Source: an uncultured Holophagaceae bacterium (GTDB lineage: Bacteria; Acidobacteriota; Holophagae; Holophagales; Holophagaceae). Taken from it: a stretch of DNA of 64,000 nucleotides. The stretch spans positions 1 to 64,000 of the forward strand of contig CAIOFF010000032.1 of NCBI GenBank assembly GCA_903857495.1, written 5' to 3'. A program made the position numbers and the translations under genes. Of the stretch, positions 28,008 to 36,141 are shown in pieces. Within the stretch, counting starts at the first letter, position 1. Every line of letters begins with the position of its first letter. The notes beneath the pieces are model-generated. The model searched no databases. It had not been told where the DNA came from and saw only the letters and a list, made by a program, of their open reading frames with translations.

Positions 28008-28150
28008 GGGACGCTCCTCCGTGCGGTGAGCCTCCGCGTGCCTTCATGGCGCGGGCGCTGCCGCCGTTGGCTCCATTGTTGACCCATCGGTCAGTGATCT
28101 AGGTCAACCTGGGCGGGAGCGAGGCGGATCGATTCGCAAGGCGATGACGA

Positions 28151-28492
28151 CAAAAGCTTTTAACCACCGATGAACACCGATAACTGCTGATGAAAAGCTG
28201 ATCAAGCAAGGAGGAGCAGGGGACTGCCACTCGCTCGGCACGGGTTGGATCCCGGGGGCGCCGGGGCTGCGCTTCTTGGGACGCGGTCCCGGCGCCCCCG
28301 GGATCACTTCCGGCTAGGCCGGAAGCCGCCTGCGGCGGACCCGTGCGGGTGTGTCGGGATCCCTTCGCGTCTTTGCGCCTTCGCGTTGGATCATTTTCAT
28401 CCCAACTCAGGCGTCAGCGCCGGGGTTGGGGTCTTTATCGGTGTTCATCAGCCTTTCTCGGTGTTCATCGGTGGTAAAAAAATCCTTTTCAT
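28151..28492. repeat. Composite nested palindrome in the 28008-28510 gap
   Basis: Outer arms are built from ACCACCGATGAACACCGAT-type units (left about 28161-28182; right, inverted, 28438-28475). Inside lies an 18-bp perfect inverted repeat (28248-28265 and 28288-28305, GATCCCGGGGGCGCCGGG). A stretch of TTTGCGCCTTCGCGTTGG sits near the right arm. No gene was found in the gap. Similar architecture occurs at 51187-51427. Confidence 0.7.
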
Positions 28493-28510
28493 CCGACTGA
28501 AAACCCGGCC

Positions 28511-30127
28511 TCAGAGATCCCCGATGGCGGCCACGACGCGGGTCCAGAGGTCGCTGCCCTGGGTGCCGTTGGTCAGGATGACGAGGCCGGTGCCCCGGCT
28601 TGGCGAGAACTGGGAGAAGCAGCGGAAGCCGGTCATGTTGGAGCCGCCGTGGTGGGCGATGTCGCCCTGGTCCGTGGCGTTGAGGGACCAGCCCAGGCCC
28701 CAGAAGACCGAGGTGCCGCGGGCGGCGCCCGGCCGCTCGATGGGGTCGCGGGCGTCCAGGCGGACCTGGTGGGCCAGCGCCTCCCGGGCCGAGACCTGGG
28801 CCAGCAGCTTCGACTCGCCCCGCTCGGCCTTCATGACTTCGATCAGCAGGCGGGCGTAGTCCTCGGCGGTGGTGTAGAGCGAGTAGGCCGCGTTGGGGTG
28901 CAGGTACTTCGAGGTGGTCAGCACGGTCCCGTCGTCGCGGTGGCCGCTGGCCTGGCGGGCGCCCAGGGCCGCCGTCCAGGCGAAGCCCGTGGCCGTGAGG
29001 CCCAGGGGCGCGAAGAGGTCCCGGGTCGCCCAGGCATCCAGGGGCTGGCCCGTGACGCGCTCGAGCACCCGCTGCAGGTAGAAGATGCCCTCGCCGGAGT
29101 AGCTGAACCGCGAGCCCGGCGCGAACCGGAGCGGAATCGGCCCCTCCCGCTCCTCGCCGCCCGGCCGCCAGTTGGGGAAGCCGGAGGTGTGGGAGAGGGC
29201 CATGCGGGCGGTCACCCGGCGGCGCTCGGGCTGCTCGGGCAGGAGCTGCTCCGGCGCATAGGCCTCCAGGGGCCGGTCGAGGTCGAGGCGGCCCCGCTCC
29301 ACCAGCTGCAGCGCCAGCAGGCCAAAGATCGGCTTGCTCATGGACGCGGCCTCGAAGACGGTGCCCGGGGTGACCGGCTCCCGGGTCTGGGCGTTGCGGA
29401 CGCCGTAGCCCCGGGACCAGACCAGGCGCCGGTCCTGGATCAGCGCCACGGCCACGCCGGGCACGTGGAGCTCGGCCATCAGCGCGGGGACCAGTTCGTC
29501 CAGGGTGGCCGCCAGGGCCTTCGGCGTGAGCTGGCTGGCCCGTCCCGCCGGGTCCACCTGCCGCAGGGCCAGGGCCGCCGCCGCCCGCACGGCCTCGTCC
29601 CGGTCGCTGAGCAGGCGCGTCAGCTCGGGCGCCGCCGACCGGGCGGATGGGCCGAGGCCGCCCAGGGTCACGGCGGCCGCCTGACGGACGTGCTCACTGG
29701 CATCTGTCAGGGCCTTGGTGAGGGCTGGGAGGGCCACCAGGGCCGGGGAACCGACTCGGCCCAGCGCGATGGCCGCGGACCAGCGCACCTCGCTGCGGGG
29801 CCCCTGGAGGGCCTGCGTCAGGGCCGGGACGGCGGGTGCGCCAATCCGCCCGAGGGCCAGGGCGGCCGCCCCCCGCAGGTAGAGGTCCTCGTCGCCCAGG
29901 GCCGCCACCAGGGCCTGGACCGCCGCCGGGGACTCGGGACCGAGGTTGCCCAGACGGACCAGGGCTTCCTCGCGCCGCCGGGGGTCGGGGTTCGCCAGGG
30001 CCTGGAGCAGGGCCTGCGGGGTGCTCGGCGCGGTGGTCGTCTGGCCGAACAGCGGCAGGGCCAAGCCCGCGGCCAGGAGCAGTGTGGCCAATGATCGGCG
30101 GCGAGGTCGGGCGGGGGCGGGCAGCAT
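28511..30127 (-). CDS. Secreted serine hydrolase (beta-lactamase/esterase fold) with N-terminal HEAT repeats
   Basis: About 538 residues from ATG 30127. Signal peptide (SLATLLLAAGLALPLFGQ). Four to five HEAT/PBS-lyase-like repeats occupy about residues 35-175 (DEDLYLRGAAALALGRIGAP and equivalents). A class C beta-lactamase-like domain follows with catalytic SxxK (ASMSKPIFG), the YxN equivalent SYSGEG and the late HHGGSNMTG (KTG-box position). Such enzymes are often esterases or D-amino-acid peptidases. It starts 8 bp after the D-amino-acid transaminase gene, which would fit D-Ala-containing peptide processing; that is inference. Confidence 0.82.
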   Translation of the reverse strand: MLPAPARPRRRSLATLLLAAGLALPLFGQTTTAPSTPQALLQALANPDPRRREEALVRLGNLGPESPAAVQALVAALGDEDLYLRGAAALALGRIGAPAVPALTQALQGPRSEVRWSAAIALGRVGSPALVALPALTKALTDASEHVRQAAAVTLGGLGPSARSAAPELTRLLSDRDEAVRAAAALALRQVDPAGRASQLTPKALAATLDELVPALMAELHVPGVAVALIQDRRLVWSRGYGVRNAQTREPVTPGTVFEAASMSKPIFGLLALQLVERGRLDLDRPLEAYAPEQLLPEQPERRRVTARMALSHTSGFPNWRPGGEEREGPIPLRFAPGSRFSYSGEGIFYLQRVLERVTGQPLDAWATRDLFAPLGLTATGFAWTAALGARQASGHRDDGTVLTTSKYLHPNAAYSLYTTAEDYARLLIEVMKAERGESKLLAQVSAREALAHQVRLDARDPIERPGAARGTSVFWGLGWSLNATDQGDIAHHGGSNMTGFRCFSQFSPSRGTGLVILTNGTQGSDLWTRVVAAIGDL

Positions 30128-30134
30128 GGGGCGC

Positions 30135-30995
30135 CTACTCCAGGTGGTCCTTCTTGAACTCCCGGTACAGGTCCTGGAGACGGGCCGTGACCGGACCCAT
30201 GCGCCCCCCGCCGACGACGGCGCCATCGACCTCCACCACGGGCATCACCTCGGAGACGGTGCTGGAGATGAAGGCCTCGTCCGCCGTGAGGAAGTCCTGG
30301 AGGTACAGGCGCTGCTCATGCACTTCCAGGCCATCCGCGCGGGCCAGCCCCATCACGCACGCGCGGGTGGTGCCCGGCAGGATGTTGTCCAGCTCAGGGG
30401 TGATCAGGACCTTGTCCCGGACGCAGAAGATCGTCGAGCTGGGGCCTTCGGTCAGGTAGCGGCCCCGGTCGTCATCGCGATAGAAGAGGGCCTCGAACGC
30501 GCCCTTCTCCTTCGCGTACTGCTTGCCCAGCACATTGGGCAGCAGGTTGATGGACTTGATGTGACAGTAGCCCCAGCGGATGTCCTGGAAGGTGACGGTC
30601 TTGATCCCCACAGACCAGCAGCCCTCGGGCATCTTCCGGAGGGGGATGAGGACGATGAAGAAGTTGGGCCGCACGCCCTCGGGGAAGGGGTGGTAGCGGG
30701 GCGCCTCGCCGCGGGTGATCTCCAGGTAGAGCTCGCCGTCCTGGATGCCGTTGCGGCGCGACAGCTCGCGGCAGGCCTCCAGCAGCTCCTCGGCGGTGTA
30801 GGGGAAGTCCATGCCGAGGAAGGCCGCGCTCTCGCGCATGCGCCGGAGGTGCTTCCCGAAGAGCAGGAACTTGCCGTCCACGCAGCGGATGACCTCGAAG
30901 AGGCCATCCGCGAAGCAGAGCCCCCGATCCTGGATGCTCAGGAGTTTCTCCGTCTCCTGGTGGAAGCCCCCGTTGAAGAAAATCTCTCGACCCAT
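30135..30995 (-). CDS. D-amino-acid transaminase / aminotransferase class IV
   Basis: 286 residues, normal length. Start ATG 30995 with GGAG eight bases upstream. Features of fold-type IV PLP enzymes: FFNGGFHQ, SIQDRGLCFADGLFEVIR, the PLP-binding Lys in GYCHIKSINLLPNVLGKQYA, and the cofactor-phosphate segment EGPSSTIFCV with ILPGTTRACV. The length and spacing fit D-alanine transaminase more than branched-chain transaminase. Likely cytoplasmic, converting D-alanine and 2-oxoglutarate. It lies downstream of the sulfur amino acid genes on the same strand. Confidence 0.8.
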   Translation of the reverse strand: MGREIFFNGGFHQETEKLLSIQDRGLCFADGLFEVIRCVDGKFLLFGKHLRRMRESAAFLGMDFPYTAEELLEACRELSRRNGIQDGELYLEITRGEAPRYHPFPEGVRPNFFIVLIPLRKMPEGCWSVGIKTVTFQDIRWGYCHIKSINLLPNVLGKQYAKEKGAFEALFYRDDDRGRYLTEGPSSTIFCVRDKVLITPELDNILPGTTRACVMGLARADGLEVHEQRLYLQDFLTADEAFISSTVSEVMPVVEVDGAVVGGGRMGPVTARLQDLYREFKKDHLE

Positions 30996-31110
30996 GGGTG
31001 CAGCTCCCTCGCGTGGTGGGCTCCATTTTTTCACAGAGCCTCCGCGAGGTGACAAAAAAAATGGTCACATCTCGGTTGCTTGAAAGGTTTTTTATCAGGG
31101 TCGCAGCGGC

Positions 31111-32078
<968 letters not shown>

Positions 32079-32082
<4 letters not shown>

Positions 32083-32537
32083 GGGTGCTCCGGGGAAACG
32101 ACGCGGGCGGGGAAGGTGGCCTGGAGGAGGCTGTAGACCTTGCAGCCCACACAGAAGCCCAGGAAGGCCTCCAGCGCCGCGCACAGGATCAGCACGGCGG
32201 CGAGGGCCAGCACCAGCCTGGGCTGCTGGAAGTGCAGCGCGAGTGCGATGCCGAGGGTGAAGGCGGCCCCCACCAGCGCCGCGAAGCGCTTGGGCCCGGC
32301 ATTGACGGGCCTGGGCGAAAGTCCCGCTGCCGCCCTCAGGGTCTGCGCGGCCTGGGCCACGGGGCTCCAGCGGTTCCAGCCACGGCTGCGGAGGCCGAAG
32401 TCGGCGGCCAGCAGCAGCGGCAGCCAGACCTGGCCGAGCCTCAGGCTGACCAGGGTGAGGAGGATGACCAGGCCCGCGCCGATGCGCGTGGCCCGGTCAT
32501 CGAGGAGGTCGGGGGAGATGGGGCAGGACTCGGTCAT
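32079..32537 (-). CDS. DUF4395 membrane protein
   Basis: 152 residues with paired hydrophobic helices (ATRIGAGLVILLTLVSLRLG, FAALVGAAFTLGIALALHF, LVLALAAVLILCAALEAFLG). Conserved FCVGCKVYSLL near the C-terminus has a CxxC pair. DUF4395 proteins frequently neighbour thioredoxin-like or sulfur-trafficking genes; here it lies between metY (7 bp gap) and cysE (4 bp overlap). A role in thiol or sulfide handling is plausible but unproven. Confidence 0.8.
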
Positions 32538-32543
32538 GGCGGT

Positions 32544-33833
32544 TCAGGCGTTGGCGAGCCCGTCCTCCAGGGCTTCCAGCAGGTCGTCGATGTGCTCGAT
32601 GCCGATGGAGAGGCGCACCAGGTCCGGCGTGAGGCCGCCGGCCCGCTGCTGGGCTTCGGTGAGCTGGGAGTGGGAGGTGCTGGCGGGGTGCAGGATGAGG
32701 CTCTTGGCATCGCCCACGTTGGCCAGGTGCGAGAACAGGGTGATGCCGTCGATGAGCTTCACCGCCGCGTCCTTCCCGCCCTTGATGCCGAAGACCACCA
32801 CGCCGCCGAAGCCCTTCTTCAGATACTTGCTGGCGAGGGGGTGGCTGGGATCCTCGGGCAGGCCCGGGTAGCGCACCCAGGACACCTTCGGGTGCCTCTG
32901 CAGGAACTTGGCCACGGCCAGGGCGTTCTCGCTGTGGCGGACGATGCGCAGGGGCAGCGTCTCCAGCCCCTGGAGGAAGAGCCAGGAGTTGTCCGGCGCG
33001 ATGGCCGCGCCCAGGTTGCGCAGCGGCACCGTGCGGGCGCGGAGGATGAAGGCCAGAGGCGCCAGCGGCTCCGGCAGATCGTGGGCCCAGCGCAGGCCGT
33101 GGTAGTTGGGATCGGGCTCGGAGAACAGCGGGTGGCGGCCGCCCTTCCAGTTGAACTTGCCGGAGTCGGTGATGATGCCGCCGATGCCGGTGCCGTGGCC
33201 GCCGATCCACTTGGTGAGGGAGTTCACCACGATGTCGGCGCCGTGCGCGATGGCCTGCAGCAGGTAGGGCGTGGAGAAGGTCGCGTCGACGATGAGGGGC
33301 AGGCCGTTGCGGTGGGCCACGGCGGCGATCTTCTCGATGTCGGCGACCTCGAGGACGGGGTTGCCGATGCTCTCGATGTAGATGGCGCGGGTCTTCTCGG
33401 TGATGGCCTGCTGGAAGTTCTCGGGGTCCCTGGGATCCACGAAGGTGGTCGTGATGCCCAAGGCGGGCAGGATGGAGTCGAACTGCGTGTAGGTGCCGCC
33501 GTAGAGGTTGTTGGCGGCGACGATGTGGTCACCCACCTGCGCCAGCGTGATGATGGCGTAGAAGATGGCCGAAGTGCCGGACGCCACGGCCAGGGAGGCG
33601 GCGCCGCCCTCCAGCTGCGAGATGCGCTGCTCCAGCACATCCGTGGTGGGGTTCATCAGGCGCGTGTAGATGTTGCCGAGCTCCTTCAGCGCGAAGAGGT
33701 TTGCCGCGTGCTCGGTGTTCTTGAACACGTAGGAGCTGGTGCGGTGGATGGGCACGCCGCGGCTGAGCGTGACGGGATCCGGCGACTGGCCGCCATGGAG
33801 GGCGACGGTCTCGGGGCGGTAGGACCTGGTCAT
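32544..33833 (-). CDS. metY: O-acetylhomoserine sulfhydrylase (MetY)
   Basis: 429 residues, the standard length. Cys/Met-metabolism PLP family: ETVALHGGQSPDPVTLSRGV, YTRLMNPTTDVLEQRISQLE, AVASGTSAIFYAI, the PLP-binding Lys in NSLTKWIGGHGTGIGG, and LPLRIVRHSENALAVAKFL. The GNIYTRLMNPT and WIGGHG features separate MetY from MetB/MetC. It joins sulfide to O-acetylhomoserine to give homocysteine. First gene of a unit with DUF4395 and cysE; an AT-rich promoter region lies upstream. Confidence 0.92.
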   Translation of the reverse strand: MTRSYRPETVALHGGQSPDPVTLSRGVPIHRTSSYVFKNTEHAANLFALKELGNIYTRLMNPTTDVLEQRISQLEGGAASLAVASGTSAIFYAIITLAQVGDHIVAANNLYGGTYTQFDSILPALGITTTFVDPRDPENFQQAITEKTRAIYIESIGNPVLEVADIEKIAAVAHRNGLPLIVDATFSTPYLLQAIAHGADIVVNSLTKWIGGHGTGIGGIITDSGKFNWKGGRHPLFSEPDPNYHGLRWAHDLPEPLAPLAFILRARTVPLRNLGAAIAPDNSWLFLQGLETLPLRIVRHSENALAVAKFLQRHPKVSWVRYPGLPEDPSHPLASKYLKKGFGGVVVFGIKGGKDAAVKLIDGITLFSHLANVGDAKSLILHPASTSHSQLTEAQQRAGGLTPDLVRLSIGIEHIDDLLEALEDGLANA

Positions 33834-33869
33834 GGGGGACTCCTGGAAGGGGGTTGGGGTTGCATCCGA

Positions 33870-33945
33870 AGACCCAAGGCTAATAGCGGGAGATCAAATA
33901 GTCAATTAAAATAATTAAAATGATTAAGTATTGTTTAAAACGCAC
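33870..33945 (-). promoter_or_regulatory. AT-rich promoter region of the metY unit
   Basis: A sharp AT-rich island just upstream of metY. On the minus strand it reads CATTTTAATTATTTTAATTG followed by ACTATTTGATC and CGCTATTAG. A TTGACT box is visible but its spacing to TATTAG (14 bases) is short, so exact -35/-10 elements are not assigned. I saw no SAM-riboswitch core. Confidence 0.4.
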
Positions 33946-33982
33946 GGCAACCAGGCCCGGCGAGGGGGCCTTTCGGCGCGAG

Positions 33983-34197
33983 GGCAGCAGCCACCGAAAA
34001 AGCTTTTTTTGCCACCGATGAACACCGATAAACACCGATAAAGACATGATAAGGACATGATAAAGACAACTGCTTTTATATTATTTTCCGTTTTCTTTAT
34101 CAGCTTTTAATCGGTGTTCATCGGTGTTCATCGGTGGTTAAAAAATCCTTTGCTTTAGGCGCTGCGGCCCAGCCCCAACCTCCCGTTGGAACCCGCT
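33983..34197. repeat. Tandem intergenic repeat, copy A
   Basis: 215-bp unit containing ACACCGATAA/ACACCGATGA 12-mer arrays that face inverted copies and fold into a long hairpin. It ends with CTTTAGGCGCTGCGGCCCAG and a CCTCCCGTTGGAACCCGC segment. Near-identical to copy B 16 bp downstream. No ORF. Confidence 0.85.
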
Positions 34198-34213
34198 CTT
34201 GATAGCCGAGCAA

Positions 34214-34428
34214 GGGCAACAGCCACTGAAAAAAGCATTTTTGCCACCGATGAACACCGATGAACACCGATAAAGACATGATAAAGACAACTGCTTTTAT
34301 ATTATTTGCCGTTTTCTTTATCAGCTTTTAATCGGTGTTTATCGGTGTTTATCGGTGTTCATCGGTGGTTAAAAAGTCCTTTGCTTTAGGCGCTGCGGCC
34401 CAGCCCCAACCTCCCGTTGGAACCCGCT
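34214..34428. repeat. Tandem intergenic repeat, copy B
   Basis: Second 215-bp copy, differing from copy A by a few substitutions (for example one missing TGATAAGGACA unit and an extra GTTTATCG unit). Together the copies fill the gap between the two Cys/Met PLP-enzyme genes. Confidence 0.85.
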
Positions 34429-34472
34429 TTTTGACCGCTGACAGCTCATAGCCGACAGCCCGAGGCCCCCCC

Positions 34473-35747
34473 TCACCCGAACGTCAGCGCCCGCGCCAGG
34501 TCCTCGCGGAGGTCCTGGACGTCCTCGAGGCCCACGGACAGGCGGATCAGGTCGTCGCTGATGCCGGCGCGCTGGCGGGCCTCGGGGGTCATGGAGGCAT
34601 GGGTCATGGACGCGGGGTGGGCCACCAGGGACTCCACGCCGCCCAGGCTCTCGGCCAGGGTGAACCAGCGCAGGCCGCGCAGCACGTGGTTCAGCCGGGC
34701 GTTGCCGCCCTCCTTGAGCTCGAAGCTGAGCATGGCGCCGAAGCCCTTCTGCTGGCGCTTGGCGAGCGCGTGCTGGGGATGGGTGGTCAGGCCCGGGTAG
34801 TGGACCTTGCCCACGGCGGGATGCGCCGCCAGGAACTCCGCCAGCACCTGGGCGTTGGCCTCGTGCTGGCGCATGCGCAGGGGCAGCGTCTTGAGGCCGC
34901 GCAGCACCAGGAAGCAGTCGTGGGGCGCCTGGGAGGTGCCCAGCAGGTTGTTCACGCTCTGGATCTGCTGGGTGAGCGCCAGCCGGCCCGGCGCCGCCAC
35001 CACGGCGCCGCCCACCACGTCGCTGTGGCCATTGAGGTACTTCGTCGTGGAGTGGATGACCAGGTCCGCGCCCAGCTGGAAGGGGCGCTGGAGGAAGGGC
35101 GAGAGGAAGGTGTTGTCCACGGCCACCAGGCAGTCCGGCTGGGCATGGGCCAGCTCGGCCACGGCGGCGATGTCCGTGAGGCGCAGCAGGGGATTGGAGG
35201 GCGTCTCGATCCAGACCATGCGGGTGTTGGGCTGGAAGGCCGCCTGCACCGCGGCGAGGTCCGCCAGGTCCAGGTAGGTGACCTCCAGGCCGAAGAACCG
35301 CTTGGCGTGCTCCAGCAGGCGGAAGGTGCCGCCGTAGCAGTCCACGGTGCTGATGAGGTGGCTGCCGTGCGGCAGCAGGTTCAGGGCCACCAGGATGGCG
35401 CTCATGCCGGTGCTGGTGCAGGTGGCGCCGTGGCCGCCCTCCAGCAACGCGATGGCCTCCTCTAGGGCCGCGCGGGTGGGGTTGCCGCTGCGGGTGTAGT
35501 CATAGCCCGCGTTGGTGCAGATGTCCTTGAAGGCGAAGGTGGAGGACAGGTACAGCGGCGGCATCACGGCGCCGTAGGAGGGATCCGGCTGCACGCCGCC
35601 GTGCACGCACTGGGTGGCGGTGCCCGCGCCCGGGATCAGCTCGGGCCGCTGGAGCCAGCCCGCGCCGCCCTCGCGCACGGGGGGCTGGATCGTGAAGTGG
35701 TAGGCCGGGTTGCCGGGGACGTTGGTATCAAGGAATTGTTCGCTCAC
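34473..35747 (-). CDS. Cystathionine gamma-synthase/lyase-type PLP enzyme
   Basis: 424 residues, about 30 longer than usual because of an N-terminal extension before TQCVHGGVQPDPSYGAVMPP. GTG start at 35747 with GGAGG five bases upstream. PLP-family motifs: YDYTRSGNPTRAALEEAIA, TSTGMSAILVAL, VDNTFLSPFLQRPFQLGADL and the PLP Lys in HSTTKYLNGHSDVVGG. ESLGGVESLVAHPASMTHAS favours MetB/MetC-type chemistry over MetY. It may make cystathionine from activated homoserine or cleave cystathionine; sequence does not settle which. Confidence 0.85.
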   Translation of the reverse strand: MSEQFLDTNVPGNPAYHFTIQPPVREGGAGWLQRPELIPGAGTATQCVHGGVQPDPSYGAVMPPLYLSSTFAFKDICTNAGYDYTRSGNPTRAALEEAIALLEGGHGATCTSTGMSAILVALNLLPHGSHLISTVDCYGGTFRLLEHAKRFFGLEVTYLDLADLAAVQAAFQPNTRMVWIETPSNPLLRLTDIAAVAELAHAQPDCLVAVDNTFLSPFLQRPFQLGADLVIHSTTKYLNGHSDVVGGAVVAAPGRLALTQQIQSVNNLLGTSQAPHDCFLVLRGLKTLPLRMRQHEANAQVLAEFLAAHPAVGKVHYPGLTTHPQHALAKRQQKGFGAMLSFELKEGGNARLNHVLRGLRWFTLAESLGGVESLVAHPASMTHASMTPEARQRAGISDDLIRLSVGLEDVQDLREDLARALTFG

Positions 35748-35860
35748 ATGAGCCTCCGGCTCTCTCCGGATCGCATGTTGAAACTCACAAAGATCCTGGA
35801 ACCCCCAGTATCCAGTGCACTGGCAATTCTGCCAAGGGGGTGAGGTCCGCGCCCACTTGG

Positions 35861-36036
35861 TGCCCTTTGTGTTCTTTGTGTTCTTTGTGGTTAACAGCCT
35901 TTTTCAACAGGTGTTCTACCGCACCGAACTTAGGCGGGCCAAGAGGGAGCTCCGCCCTACCTACTCACCCCTTGTCTGAGGTGGGCCCGATCAAAAAAAG
36001 GGATTAACCACAAAGGGCACAAAGAACACAAAGGAG
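35861..36036. repeat. Inverted intergenic repeat of the ACAAAGAACACAAAG type
   Basis: Left arm CCCTTTGTGTTCTTTGTG... (35863-35894) is the inverse of the right arm TTAACCACAAAGGGCACAAA... (36004-36035), with ~110 bp between. It fills much of the 35748-36141 gap, where no gene was found. Confidence 0.75.
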
Positions 36037-36141
36037 AGGACGAGGGGGCCTGGCCAGGGCACCGGGCGGGCAACTGGTCGGCCCTGCTTTTCTACCTGTC
36101 TTCGTGGTGATCCTTCTTCTGCACGCAATGAGGAGCTGGTG

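Noticed and set aside
33834-33960. SAM riboswitch upstream of metY
   Set aside because: The leader is short and AT-rich. I could not find the kink-turn/pseudoknot core of SAM-I or the compact SAM-II pattern.
33983-34428. Possible CRISPR array because of repeated ACACCGATGA units
   Set aside because: Units are 12-mers without unique spacers, occur in inverted orientation, and no cas genes are near. It is a hairpin repeat.
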